This document shows positions 1 to 36,600 of a DNA stretch of 64,000 nucleotides, one piece after another; within the stretch, counting starts at the first letter, position 1; the number at the start of each line of letters is the position of its first letter. Made by a program: the position numbers and the translations under genes. Origin of the DNA: Pogonophryne albipinna (Eukaryota; Chordata; Actinopteri; Perciformes; Artedidraconidae); the NCBI GenBank assembly GCA_028583405.1, contig CM053256.1:8269710-8333709 (forward strand). Reading direction: 5' to 3'. The notes below the pieces were generated by a model, which saw only the letters and a program-made list of their open reading frames with translations, was not told where the DNA came from and searched no databases.

Positions 1-59
1 TAATTTATTATCTTATAATGGCTGATGCCAGTTTGGTACGACAGTTTTGCAATCCTTAC

Positions 60-1250
60 CTGGTCCTTCGATGGCTGTATGGAGCTCAGTGATGTCTTCC
101 TCACTGGGATAAACCTTGATACCCTCGGGGGGGTCTGCTGCTAACGCTGCAACCTCTTTGTAGACCAAGCGAAGAATATGAGGAGGCAAATTCTCCACAT
201 TGGAGTTCTGGACAGAGACAGAAAGATGGTTATGTTACCTCCAGTGTGCATTATGTAAACTCAAGACTCTCAAGAGTTGAGAACATTGAATTCCAAGAGT
301 TTTCGTTTTTATTTTACTGCTAAATGGCGGTCAGTGTTATTTAGAACTGCTTATGAGTTGCATTTTGTATCCTACATCGTATCACCAAGACTATACAAAG
401 TAGTTCATAGTGCTCTTATTTCCATTACAGGACAACTGTTTTGCACCTGCATTTCTATTTTACCTACAAAATAAGTGCCAAAATGAAAACTTGTAAATTA
501 ATTTGACGATCAATCTGTTAAGCTTATTAACACATCGACAAAAACGACGCAACTGCCATTTTTAATAACATCAACAAACATTGTTCAATATCAGTGTTTT
601 TATCAATACAACCTAGACAAAGATTAATAAAATGCGACTGGCCTTAGTCACATTGACCATCTATTGAAAATATGTTGCCTTTTAAGCTGTTAACATACAA
701 ATTGATGGGCTTGTAGGTGAGTTAATGGTTTATCTATATGAGTTTGCTTTTCCTTATATATTAATAATTATTTCAACTCCTAACAATAAAGACATTGAGA
801 CGTTAAGGTTGAGCTACACAGCTCTTACACCACTAAAGCATCCCATAACTCTAAAAACAAAGTTAATAAATAACTTCATTTGTTTGACATAATACAATCT
901 GGCAATTATACAATCAGTAGAGCCACGGAACATTTGTATAATCGTAGGGTAACTTTTACGTTACGTTAGTGTTTCAGTACCGCTAGCGATACTAGCCTAG
1001 CATGTATCTGATAACGTTAATATACACGCCACTCGGTTTATTTGAAATGCATGATACAGTATGTACTTTAATCAGTTTATCTATTACATTATGCAAATGT
1101 AGATGACGATTTCTAATTAAGGTCATAGACTCCAGCAAGTAGACACAACCAAAATGAAAAGCTCGACGGCTGGCGACGGCTAAACGTCGGATCAAGCTAG
1201 CAGCTACTTGCATTGGCCGTAGCAATACACTCGGCTAGCAGACTTACCAT
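60..1250 (-). CDS. ube2s: Ubiquitin-conjugating enzyme E2 S, first two coding exons (partial)
   Basis: E2 enzyme that elongates Lys11-linked ubiquitin chains on substrates of the anaphase-promoting complex. Two exons are visible. Exon 1 contributes only the start ATG (1250..1248), immediately followed by a GTAAGT donor. Exon 2 (207..60) encodes 49 residues starting [19 protein letters not shown] and ending IEGP, followed by a GTAAGG donor. Joined, they give [11 protein letters not shown], matching my memory of the vertebrate UBE2S N-terminus nearly residue for residue. This covers helix 1 and the first beta strands of the UBC fold. The HPN motif and catalytic Cys must lie beyond the left edge. 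The 1.04-kb intron between them (208..1247) shows no other coding signal. The start codon is unambiguous because exon 2 is only in frame with that ATG. A single-codon first exon is unusual but well supported by both splice sites. Confidence 0.93.
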
Positions 1251-1429
1251 CTTCAAAAGGAGATCTTCTAAAGCGTTGGATGTATGGCTATTATCAGATA
1301 CAAGGAGACCTTTCCGTAATGTGTGAACAAACTATCTCTGATGAAACTTAGCCGGGTCTGACTGGCTACTCTTCTTTTCTTCTTTTCGTTGACACAGGAA
1401 CAAAAATACAATCCCCAGTTTAACCTACT

Positions 1430-1585
1430 ACCATGGACCAATGGGCATCTTAGTTACTTTACACGTCAGGGGCCTTGAGCCAATCATGATACATTATTGT
1501 CGTTGCGTCACAGCTAGAAGCCCTCTCAGCCTATCCGAGTCGAAATTACGACTGATGCTATTCAGCCATTGGTCTGTTTGAAAAA
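1430..1585 (-). promoter_or_regulatory. Putative ube2s promoter with three CCAAT boxes
   Basis: Upstream of the minus-strand ube2s start there are CCAAT pentamers at 1438-1442 and 1480-1484, and an inverted one (ATTGG) at 1568-1572. A TTTGAA hexamer, resembling a cell-cycle homology region, lies at 1577-1582. Clustered NF-Y boxes are typical of G2/M genes, and UBE2S is known to be cell-cycle regulated. The transcription start is inferred to lie between about 1260 and 1430. No TATA box is obvious. Confidence 0.4.
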
Positions 1586-3680
1586 CTCACTCCCACCCTT
1601 GAACAGTATTGAAAAGATAAACCTCGTAGCCTATAAGTAAAATACTGTAACGTTCGACAAGAGGAGTCGGACACAGGCTTCAGTGATTGGGTTTAATAAC
1701 TCCTTTGTTCGCTTACGGTTATAGTATACAGCTCAGGTTACATGTTACAGGTTGCAGGTTCATCATCACTCTGAACCATCTCTGAACTCTACTCCCTAAC
1801 TCACACACACACAAAGCAGGGTTAACGTCAGAACTTCTGCTCCCCCAACCACAGGCCCGCACCCCGACCAGCATCACTGTGCAGCTCTGTGATTGGCAGA
1901 GAGACGGGGGATGCTTGAGTGACACACTCAGCACCCTATACAGGGTCGTTACAATACAATTAAACATTTAAAATAAAATGTATTGCATATCACATCTAAA
2001 GAGGAGCAGGTCTAGGAAGAATCAAATCAAACATAATTTATAAAGCCATATGACACATTCAAACATCAATCAATAGAAGAATACAGGTTTATTCATACAT
2101 ATTCATACAACATCACAAGAAATATTAACTAATTCAGTTAAATACAGCATCATATACAATCTCTATGTGTACATACATACACACTATACATACATGTGCC
2201 TTCTATCTTTTGAGACAGGGTTATGCTGTTTGCCTTTGTGTGCATGATGAGCGTAATGAATGTCAACACACCGATTTGCAGGACCATGTGACGTTGTTGG
2301 AGTGGAGCTTGACGGCAGGGTCAGAGAGGAAGATGCTGTCCAAGGTACATGTCATATTGGACAATACCTCCCACCCACTCAATGATGTGCTGGTTGAACA
2401 AAGGAGAACATTCAATACAAGACTAATTCATCTGAGATGCAACACAGAGCGCCGCAGGAAATCATTCCTGCCTGTGGCCATCACATTGTTCAACTCCTCC
2501 TTCAGAGCCTCAGACACTCCGAGTCAATAGACTGGACCTTTGACTATTTCACCCCTTACCCCATAATTAGGCCATTATATATCTAAGCTGTGCAATGTGG
2601 ACTACACTTACTGTAATTTTACTTACAATGAATACTAACATCACTTTGGCATTAGTATCATATTGTACATTTCAAGCAATATTCTCATATATATTACTTA
2701 TACTATTCAGCATTAAACACTTTTTTTTTTTTTTTAAATGGCAACACACAAACTATCTGATTTTGTTAGCTTTTGCCATAGTTTTGTTTGTTTTTGTTTG
2801 ATTTATTTTATGTCATAATGTAAATGTGGTATTACAGCATTTATGTATCAATAGGGTATTTTGTTACATTTCAATTCACTCAATGGACATACATTTAAAT
2901 GTTTTTTTTGTGTGTCATTTCTTTGAATTTGTTTTGGGAAAAACAAAGATAACATTAAAAAAACTTAAACACATAACACTTTATAAAAGCAGTGTGAAGT
3001 ATGCAATATATGTCTTTATGGTCCATTAATACAACCCAGAAATAATGTAATACATTGTAATTTTATCTTTTTTAATTTGAGAAAAGGGTAATATACAAAA
3101 CATTCAGAAAACAATAGCAGCGCACAACATGTGTGCACAAGTGTACACAAGTGCATAAAATGAGAACAAATATGAGACAATTACATATGAAGTTATAAGG
3201 ATAATTGGTAAGATGTTTCAGCGAAAAAATATTACATAATTTAGCAAAAGATTATTACTCTTTTGTTGTTCAATAAACTGACTGATTTAAGTAATGAATT
3301 GAGCTACAGAAGAAAAATGAACTTGACACATTAACAAATAAAACATTAGACATAAGTAAAGCTTTTTAAATGTGATATTGCAGATGTTTCCAAATGTGTG
3401 GGATAGTTTCCTGTATTCAACATAATGTAATCACCACCAGAATAAGCAGGCTCGGCACTAGGGGGCGCTTCAACACAACGTGCACAGACTGGTGGACTGA
3501 GAACGTTAGTGTGCGTTAGAAGATAACTTCATGACGTTTATTTAACTGTATATATATTTGAACTATAGATTTGAACGGATATAATATCCAAAACGACGGG
3601 AAAAGAGGATTTTTTTGCACTCTTGTTGTTGAGAATGCCATACATGGGTGTGACACCCGCACATCACAACAAAAACAACG
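1586..3680. other. Intergenic region between divergent ube2s and josd2
   Basis: AT-rich intergenic DNA. I see no host exon. It contains a non-LTR retrotransposon remnant near 2200-2530 (listed separately) and otherwise simple A/T-rich sequence, including short poly-T tracts near 2720 and 2900. Confidence 0.6.
2190..2530 (+). mobile_element. 3' coding remnant of a non-LTR retrotransposon
   Basis: An open frame ending at a TAG at 2528-2530 contains, near its end, a segment reading ILDNTSHPLNDVL, then basic residues, then SFLPVAITLFNSSF. This arrangement (DxSHPL, Arg-rich stretch, RSFxPxAIxLxNS) is the C-terminal tail of ORF2 in several fish LINE clades. There is no reverse-transcriptase core upstream, so this is a 5'-truncated fossil. 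The clade is not resolved. Confidence 0.55.
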
Positions 3681-3685
3681 GATCT

Positions 3686-3770
3686 ACTTCCGGTTTCTGG
3701 ATGTAGCTGTCAGACTCCAGCATCTTTTTTTTTTTAAACGGGGAAGCGCTTTATCAGCAGGTCAGTAGTT
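3686..3770 (+). promoter_or_regulatory. Putative josd2 promoter and non-coding first exon
   Basis: An ETS-type site (ACTTCCGG) occurs at 3686-3693. About 75 bp downstream, CAGCAG is followed by GTCAGT at 3762, a plausible donor for a non-coding first exon. It would splice to the TTTAG acceptor just before the josd2 ATG exon (3985-3989). Exact start and donor are inferred; transcript data are needed. Confidence 0.4.
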
Positions 3771-3990
3771 TCATGTAGCTATTGTCAATTAATAATAGTT
3801 CACTTTGCCGTTGTTTTGCTGTCCGAACACAGAGTATAACCAGCGGGCTGTCACGGTTTAGCCCTCCGTTACGGTAAGCTAACGACTCTAACTTACCGTT
3901 AGCATGAATGGACTGTGCTGGGACAGCAACTAAGCTAACTCTATCACAGCTGTTTATTTTCTGTTTGCTTTGTGTGTATTTATCTTTAGA

Positions 3991-6410
3991 ATGAGCGAAG
4001 GAGAAGTGTTTCATGAGAAACAAAGACTGGAGCTGTGTGCGATCCATGCTCTCAACAACGTGCTCCAGGAGCGGGTGTTCACCAAGGAGACAGCCGATGA
4101 CATCTGCAAACGGTAGGGTAACTTTGGGAGGAGGCGTCGGTGTGTCTTCTCATGGAGCTAAAACACATTTAACTCCTTTATATAAAGCAAGTTAAAAATA
4201 TGCATGCGAAACACATTAGTTATCATCACATAAAATAACCGAATATTCTCTAGATGTTGTTGTGTATAGCTCTGAAGTACCCTCCAAAACATAATTTCAT
4301 AACAAAAATAATACAAAAAAACGAAAAATGAAACAAAAATGAGGCATTACTAAAAGAACATAAACATTTCAATAAACTAAGATAAGGTATGCAATTAAAT
4401 ATATATAATCTTTAAAGAATATTAATTTGCTTATAATACATAAACATCAGGAAAATAATGAAGTAATTACGTTTGAAAATAAATTGAATTTAATAAATAT
4501 GGTATTTGCAATTGTTACACTGCCCGTCATAGAGTATGTTTCTTTGTTTTGTCCCAAACATTTTAATCTTCTGATTTATGGAGGTCTGATGGTTCACAAA
4601 GCACCTATGAATTTCTAACCTGCAGCTCTATAATAGGTTTAAAGAAATGTATTTAGATTTTTTTAACACAAAAGTCATTCTCTGTTAACACATGGAAGGG
4701 AACACTATATGGCTTCACTATCAAGTAACATAAGGATGTTGTTCATAACCTGAATTTGTTTCAAATATAGTGTGTTAACCGACATGAACCAGTCACAGGA
4801 CTTCTTATTGTTTTGTGTTATATAACATTAACCCTCAGGAAAAAACTTCAGTGGCACAATTTCACACTGAAAGAGCAATGTCATTTAGTGTGACTGTTGT
4901 TCAGGAAGTATTTAACTAACTGAATGGACTATGAAACAAGATGATTCATGAAGCTTGTGATCTTGGCGAAATAATTTACTGCGGGAAATCCTGTGACTTA
5001 CTCAACTCACGGAAACATGTTTTATTAAAATGAAGGGCCGTTTTAGAAATATAACATGTAGCTGTATCCCAGTTACATAACCGTTACATTGGGCTCTAGA
5101 TTTAAGCCCTGAGTTTGGAGATGTATTTGCAGAAAAGACCATATGGTGCCAACAGACCTGGCAGCAATAGGACAACATTAAAATGTGGCTGCAACAAATA
5201 CTTTTTTTTTCTTTTTCTCTCTAATATGCTTTATGGCTCCTTTTCTGCAGGCTGGCTCCACAGTGTGTGGTGAACCCTCATCGCTCAGTGTTAGGAACAG
5301 GAAACTATGACGTCAACGTCATCATGGCGGCCCTACAGAGCCGGGAACTGGCTGCAGTGTGGTGGGACAAACGCAGGTGAGACACACTGAGTCTTGAGCC
5401 CAGGGGAAACAATTCAAGCTTTTTGTGTTTGAGAGGCGGTCCACACCAAAGCACAGATTACTTACTGTATTTGGATATGCATTACTTATTTAAATAATTA
5501 TTTCAATATTAAATGTACAAATAGAGATGTCTTTAGTTACAGAAGGACATTTTTTCTGAGAAATGTGTGGAAAAGTTATATTTATATATCTTTTTAGTCT
5601 CACAGACAGATGGAAACACCCATTTCTGCACAAGTAGTAGGCCATAATACTAAATCATCATGCAATGCAACCCCAAGGCATGTTGCGCTATAAATATGAG
5701 GCCTGACTCATCTTTTGCTTACACTCCTAACTATCTACAGCGATGTATTAGGCATTTATTTGGGGAAATTGTTAAACCAGGTTCAGGTGAATTAATGAAA
5801 CAGTCCACCATGGAACATACTAAACATAACAGATAGATAACTAAGGAGATCTCAAGGTGGAAATCTTGTTTGATACTTCTATTCTCCCTTTTTTAATACA
5901 GGACGGTTCAGAGCCTATGCATGTCAAAGGTCCATGGTTTTATTCTTAATGTCCCATCCCGGGTGTCTCTGGGGATCGTGTCCCTCCCACTCCGACGGCG
6001 GCACTGGCTCGCGGTTCGGCAAGTCAACGGACAGTACTACAACCTGGACTCCAAACTGAAGAGCCCTCTATGTATTGGGGGAGAGGCAGAACTACGGTAA
6101 GAATGCGCATTCAAAATGTCCTTTCAGAGCAGGCATATGATGTCTGTTCTGGGTGAGAGCAGCATGCGAGTCAGCCCATATGAGCGGTCACATGGGGCTT
6201 ACCTCACTGTTTGTGTTAGAGCGCTGCAGTATTCTGCCCTCTGTCTGTGTCCATGTTGTTCTAACTTTTTCCCTGTTGCCGTCATTGTTTCTGTGCAGCA
6301 CATTTCTCAGCGAACAGCTTTCTCAGGACGTGGCAGAGATGCTGCTGGTCGTCCAGCGGGAAGTGGAGGAGGACGGCTCATGGCTGAACTCGGACAACCC
6401 TAAGAAGTGA
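3991..6410 (+). CDS. josd2: Josephin-2 deubiquitinase
   Basis: Josephin-family cysteine protease that removes ubiquitin. Coding exons: 3991-4112, 5251-5376, 5902-6096 and 6299-6410, total 555 bp or 184 residues plus stop, the usual josephin-2 size. All junctions are GT-AG and in phase. The triad is visible: Cys16 in [10 protein letters not shown], His117 in [10 protein letters not shown] and Asp132 in YYNLDSKL. The block [16 protein letters not shown] is intact. Assignment to JOSD2 rather than JOSD1 rests on [28 protein letters not shown] and the short N-terminus; JOSD1 has a longer leader and PLKRQHW. The ATG lies two bases after a TTTAG acceptor, so the 5'UTR must include an upstream exon. 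Transcription converges on ttyh1, tail-to-tail. Nothing is broken. Confidence 0.95.
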
Positions 6411-7690
6411 TGCCTTGGACATACCCTTACATAGCATGGAAAAAGATATCCTCTGGGATGATGACAGACTTTTTTTTACAGAAAACTCTTCAGGGAATGC
6501 ACTAAAATACATTTAATATCTACACAATTCCAAAGAGAAGCAGTGACGGGCGTTACTCCTGGTATGAAGAACTGTTGTGATTGTAGCCGCTGTAAACGCT
6601 TTTGCTCTTATATGACCCCTGTATCTGCGTTGTCCTTCTCTCAGTACCTTTATTTATAACACTAGGAAGGTGCATCTAAGCTTACAAAGTTTGAGGCAAA
6701 TGTTGGTTTGTTTGATGACATTTGAGATGTGATAATGACTGAAATGTCTCTGTTTATGTTAGGAAAGATTGCAGTGTGTGTGTGATGGAAAAACATCTGC
6801 AATAGAGACTAGTTGAAAAAGGGTTAAATGTTGTAGTCTATTACAATTTAATCGCCAAAATTAGATCAGTTTGTACTGTGCGTAAAAGACGGTCATGTCA
6901 AATGTATAAGTTATCAAGCCGCACCGTTTCTTCCCACAAGTGTTGTTGTAAACCTTCTATGCACTGACTTTGATTTGTTAGCCCTGTCTTTGTTCTCACA
7001 GGTACTCCAATGGTTCCACCTAATGAGGCATTTAAGGGCCTCCAGTGTCTTTGCATGTTTTGGTACATTCACTGCAACCTTGTTGACACTTTTTATAGCG
7101 TGCCAAAGTTTTGGGATTTTGACACGTTTCCTTTTTTAAAGATTTTTTAATTTGGTTAAGAGCTGTTATCCATCACAATTACTTTGTGACCCTCCATTTG
7201 TTTTTGTTAATTTTGTGTGAAGTGTGCAGCTGATCCACACTTTAATTAGGATGGACTGCCAATTAGTGCAGATTGAAAGTATCTTCAGGTTGAGTTTTAC
7301 ACAGCTGTATCATGAATGAAAGATGTTAGAAAGGTAGTCTTGTTTTAAATCTGAAAGGAACTGTGGCAGGAATATAAAGTACACTACTCTTGATTAGTCT
7401 TTGAATAACATGCAAAAACACTGTTTCTGTGACTGTAAACTCTACGTTTGTGTTGTATCTCTCTTATTGATCTATGCATATCCAAAATAGTAGGAGCGCT
7501 GTCTCTGGTACACATGTGTGACTGACTCACACATAAACCCAAGCTCAGAGGTTCATTATAGTGAAACGTATTTATATTAAACTTTGACCTCTTGTTTTCA
7601 GTATGAATCTCTTGTCTCTGTAAAGCCTTGTGTTTGTTACATACATTGCATTGACTCATAGACACCATGAAGACCAGCTGAAGGTTATTG
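6411..7690 (+). other. josd2 3' untranslated region and josd2/ttyh1 tail-to-tail junction
   Basis: T- and A-rich sequence without coding signal, most likely largely josd2 3'UTR. No clean AATAAA in the plus direction was identified with confidence, so the end of the transcript is not placed. The opposing ttyh1 transcript may end near 7700. Confidence 0.4.
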
Positions 7691-7699
7691 AAGTTATTT

Positions 7700-8659
7700 T
7701 TTATTTATATTAGACTCTTGAGTGTAAAAGGATGCCATTCAAAAGGAGCATTGATAACCATACAAACTCAATTCAAGGGGTTAACAAGGTCAGTTGGCAG
7801 GGAGGGGGGATTCAATGAAATCTCATACCAGACCATATATACACAAAACCTCTTGGAGAGATCTCAGAAACCCAATGCTATACATAGTTATTATTGCTAG
7901 TTACGGTAGGGCTACTGCAGTGCCAGTAGCAAGAATCATATTGCTATGTACCTGCTATCATTGCATGGGATTTGTAGTTCTTTAGTGGCAGTTGTAGTTC
8001 TCCATTCAATCATTAAAACAGGGTCTTCTTGGTAGCCCTCAAGTATTTTTTTTTAAAGAGCAAATGTTCATGATTATTCAGATATTATAGACAGTGACAT
8101 AATACAGAATACCATTAGGTAATACAAGGAAAATACAGAATTGCCACCTATAAAAAGTAATAATAAAAAAACATGATACCAAGTGAGGGAACTGCATAAC
8201 CACAGAAGAAAAAAAAGTGTCTTGTTGCTACGTGCCAGTGCTTTTCTACAACAATATTTATATAAAAACTTAAAAATAAATTGGTGGTACTGATACATTT
8301 AAGAATATAAAACTACAACGTAGTAACGTCAATACCATTCTGACTTGCCTCACCACTGTTCACAGTTTACACAGAGTTTGGACAGACGAGGGGAAATAAT
8401 TTAGACCAAGTGGACTTGGTTCATATTTGCACAACCATATACCAGTATATCATTGTCGGTTATATCAACAGTCCATTTGGACCTGTTTCTTTTAAGTGCT
8501 TATAATAATAATACTCAGTGGTACTGACGTTATGCACTTTGAATTCACACCTAGCATTCATTTTATTTAGATTAGTTTCTTTTTCATTTCAGTAAAGTGT
8601 CCATTCATATGAAAACTAAACATATTTTTTTCTATACATTTCCTAACAAAAAAAAAAAA
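7700..8659 (-). other. ttyh1 3' untranslated region
   Basis: Downstream (minus direction) of the ttyh1 stop at 8660-8662. Minus-strand AATAAA signals are seen at 8567..8562 and 7705..7700. The first would give a 3'UTR of about 100 nt, the second about 960 nt. Sequence is A/T-rich with poly-A tracts and no coding signal. Confidence 0.45.
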
Positions 8660-32653
<23,994 letters not shown>

Positions 32654-32684
32654 TTTCTACTGCTACCGGTCCCCCTCCTCCACC
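32654..32684 (-). other. ttyh1 5'UTR portion of the start-codon exon
   Basis: A CCCGCAG acceptor preceded by a pyrimidine tract places the 5' boundary of the start exon at 32684. This leaves about 31 nt of leader before the ATG at 32653 and implies at least one upstream non-coding exon. Confidence 0.65.
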
Positions 32685-32817
32685 CTGCGGGAGTGAAGGA
32701 AAGACGGGTAAGAGCAACCAGGATGTGAACGAGAGCGGAGGAGAGGGAGCGAGGGTAAAGTAGGGTGAAGGACTGCGGAGCGGAGAGGACGGAAAGGTCA
32801 CTGCAACTCTGAAGCTG

Positions 32818-33338
32818 CAGCGGAGGAAAGTAACTAAGTACATGTACTCAAGTATTTAAGCACAAATACTTTACTTGAGTTATTCTATTGTATGCTACTA
32901 TATACTTCTAGTCCACTACACACTTTTGGAGGCTAATATTGTACTTTTCAATCCACTACATGTATTTGATACCTTTAATGATGACTAGTTACTTTAGATT
33001 ATTAGATTATTAATACAAAATGTTATGTTATGACATATTATTATAGCTAAAGGAGTATTTAGGTATCTTAAATTAGCTCCACATTTACCAGCTGCAACGT
33101 TAAAATGATGTCAGATGTATGCATCACTAATTCAGTACTAAATACATTTTTGAAAGAGGACCTTCTACATGATGAGAACTTTCTGTTCCTTTATATATAT
33201 TTGTATGCTGATACTTCTGTGTTTTACTGTAATCATCATTTTGAATTCAGAACTTTTACTGTTGTATCAGAGTATGTTTACACTGTATTGTTGATACCTT
33301 TACTCAAGCTAAGGATGTGAATACTTCTTCCATCACTG
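32818..33338. mobile_element. hAT-like non-autonomous repeat of a dispersed teleost family
   Basis: Starts CAGCGGAGGAAAGTAACTAA, continues with the ACTCAAGTATTT / TTACTTGAGT / CCACTACA series, and ends GAATACTTCTTCCATCACTG, whose complement CAGTGATGGAAGAAGTA pairs imperfectly with the left end. This is a very common fish repeat (CAGTGGTGGAAGAAGTA type). No matching target duplication is visible. Shorter diverged pieces occur near 28030-28140, 30690-30820, 50440-50660 and 57010-57130. Confidence 0.65.
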
Positions 33339-36300
33339 TGCTCCTCCCCGTGGGCTCAGTGGAGAGGATGTATGAGCAGTGATCACCCGACCAAAGTGAG
33401 GGTCAAAATGTCAGTCATGGTTACTTGAAAGATGCTCTTGGGAGTGTACATCTGTGTTTACACCTCACTCAGAGCAGAGGCTGAAGTATATGAGTTGTTC
33501 TGTTTTTTGGACGATACCTTCAATTTCTCCTCGCAACATAAAGCTAATTTATCAAGCATTTATACTGTTTATAATATAAATGTATAATCTATAAACTTTA
33601 CAAGTGCCAATAATCTACAGTGATTTGCCTCATTTAATGAATCAGAAATGTAAAGTGTTTGCTGTTTTGAGCATTGCAGAGATTGTTTCTGTTTAATATC
33701 ATCTTACATTTAACCTTTGAGGGTCTTGGACTATTAGTGAATATGTGTTGCCTAAAACAAGATGTAACCTTGGGCTCAAGAATCTTGATTTGGCATTTTT
33801 TGTCATTTCATAACACAGGCGATGAATTAATACCAGATGAAATGATAACAATCGTTAGTAGCAGCCGGAGGGGTTTGCTTTGAACACAGGGAGATTACGT
33901 GACTATATTTATAACAAATGGCTGTTATTCCCAGACTTCCCTCTTAACCTTATAAAAGGGGTATGTACTATAGGAGCAGCCTGGACTATATAGGGCATCT
34001 ATGAGACCTTTGAAGAATTATGCGTAGTAGAGCATATGCAGGAAAAGAACAATGTATTCTCCACCATTATACAAAGAATTATATATTTGACTGCATGGTG
34101 AACCGTTGCTTCTAAAGCCGGCCAAGGGGGAGAAAGTAGGGTAAATACAAAGGGCAAATCCGGTTAGCCAAAACATACACTGGAATCTTATTACAATGAC
34201 GGAGCAGGGGGGGCGGGGGGCTTCTGATACCGGGTACACAGATTAAGAGACCGTCAGAGCTTTACTGTTTAAGAAAGAAGTGTTTAAGACACAGCGCACA
34301 ACAACAGCACTGATGCCGTAATACAAAGGGGGATACAGCCCAGCTCAGTGCTGATACGACAGATACAATAGTGCATTTGATGATGTAATAATGTCAGATA
34401 GATTCTGAATTAAAGGCTTTTTATTATCTTTGAATACAGCTGTTATTTCTTCAATTTGGCAGTATTCTACACTGCTGAGGCTCTTTACTATCCCTATTGA
34501 TTCACGCATAATTGAGTTAAATACTGTGCATGATAAAAGTTTAGATTCAGTCACATTCACTGCCAGACACTTTCCCTTTCAGATTTGGGGCGTTTATGGC
34601 TGAAGTTAACAGCTCTCCCTTTGGCCAGACAGGGCGGCTGTAAGCCCATTACAATAAGTCGCTTCACCTTAATGGTTCCACTGTCACAAGTCCAATCATC
34701 CCCAACTCTCCATTTCCATTATTAAAATCGTGCTGAACATAATGGTTGGCACGCTGTGAGGGTTGCATCCGTCCATCTGCAGTGTAAACAGACTGTCTGC
34801 TGTTATATTTATGCATTCCTTCATGATCATTTATCTAGAGTGAACTCATTAGATGAGATGCATTTATCAGACTTTGGAGACAATAAAAGCTTTTTGAGAG
34901 GCATAATAATGAAATAGGAGAACCATTAAAGGAGAATCAGTCTACCTGATGTTATCACTATGTATCAATGGAGTGAGTCAAAATAGCAAAGCATTTCCTT
35001 TGATGAATGTCAATACCGCACTAATTATGATTTCCCACCATATGAGAAGCTGAGAAGTCTGAGAATCAGACTATTTAAGACAAAAAAAGATATATATATA
35101 TAAAGCACTAACTTATCTGTCTCAATGTGAAATCCCTTAATTAATTGGGGATGTATGAAGACATCGAGTCAAAGCTCAGGTAGGATTCACCTTTGACCCC
35201 TAAAAGTTATTGAGGCCCCCTAATGAGGTGCTGATGGGGGGGGGGGGGGGGGTCACGGTCCTGTGGAGTAGCAGTTACTCAGCAGTTGTCACACATAGGA
35301 AGCCTCATGTTGACGCGATGTCTCCTGCCAGCTTGTTATCATGCCTGTTACCATTGCATAACTGAAGCCAAATAAATGTGATTTTGACTTCAGTCGGTGG
35401 AGAGGAAAAAAAGAAAAGGGAGAGTCGTGGAGAGAGATGGTGAGAGTCCGAACCCCTGAAGAATTAGGGGGAATATTTGTGTTGTGTTCAGTTTGCACGG
35501 AGCTCAGGCGACAGAGAATGAAACCACTTGCGTGATATAACTCCATGATGTCTAAATGTAAAGAAAAGGGCAATTTTGTGCAGCAGCTAATGAGAACAGG
35601 GCTGAGGCTTCTCTGTCAGCTGAAATTAGGATCATCTAAGGCACGGGAAATTCATCTCCACCTTCATCATTTTTATATAGATACAACTCTTTCCAGCTCA
35701 ATATATATAATTAATGTAGTCTTTTTGCTGCTGAAATCTCCAATTTGCCTCATAAAATCTTTTATGATTGACATTACAGCCTAAGTGGTCGCCTAACTGC
35801 TTCTTAACAACAACCTTAATGACTGCAATTTATGTGAAAGCATTTCAGTCTCATGAGACACTACATTAGCCAGGAGGAATTAATTAACATCTTCATAAAG
35901 GGGGAAAAGTTAGCTTTATCTACTGAAGTGAAGCGACAGGCAAAGAAGAATACTCTCAATTAGAATTCCATTTTCACATTCATCTGTCAAATTCAGCTCC
36001 GCAACAATGAACCTTCAAAGTGAGTGCAGCTGACCGAAGGTAAGTGAGTGCAGCTCATAGCCAGCATGTCAGAGCAAATCAGTGCTTTGATGTGTGCAGG
36101 AGTCCAGCATGACAAGTTGATGGTGACAAAACGCTTCCACACTACTGACCACCGCAGAACAAGATATTCAAGTATCTCGCACAGCACAAAAAAGCATTCA
36201 GAGAAGATATAAGACAAATTGAACTATAACTGGGTGGGAAACAATTGGATGCAACTAAACCATTACAGCATCTGATTCTGCAAATGGGAGAAGATTCATC

Positions 36301-36530
36301 CATTACGTGTGAGAGTGGAAGAGATAAGCATGAATCCATTTAGGCAATATTGTGTTTCATGAATATCCATTAAGCATTTTTGAAAAGATAAGCCTGGATG
36401 AAAATGGGTAAAATGCTGTAATGTGGTTTGACGCCCATTAAAATCAAATGTCACTTGTTTGATGATAAAGCTTTGCAACCATATCAACAATGAAGCCATA
36501 ATCTGCAGAAGAGAGAGATCAGGGTCTTAC
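33339..36530 (-). other. ttyh1 5' non-coding intron, largely repeat-free
   Basis: About 3.2 kb of AT-rich, mostly unique-looking sequence with no coding exon. A G17 run lies at about 35236-35252. The lack of recognisable mobile DNA contrasts with the later introns. Confidence 0.45.
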
Positions 36531-36600
36531 CTCTTGTCGGTTGTGTTGGGAGGTTTCTCTCTCCTCCTCGTCTCTTCTCTACGCCGGCGTCCGTGAAATA
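36531..36600 (-). other. Putative ttyh1 non-coding first exon
   Basis: On the minus strand GACAAGAG is followed by a perfect GTAAGA donor at 36530. This would splice to the acceptor at 32685. The upstream boundary is not visible; (GA)n-rich sequence at 36800-36890 may be promoter-proximal. Confidence 0.5.

Noticed and set aside
33105..33320. 71-residue plus-strand frame as a small gene
   Set aside because: It lies inside the dispersed repeat and has no recognisable features.
32818..33338. Perfect target duplication for the dispersed hAT-like repeat
   Set aside because: The 8 bases on each side match at only about half the positions, so no duplication is claimed.
35236..35252. G17 run as a quadruplex regulatory element
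   Set aside because: A single homopolymer; length is likely to vary or be a sequencing artefact, and nothing else supports function.
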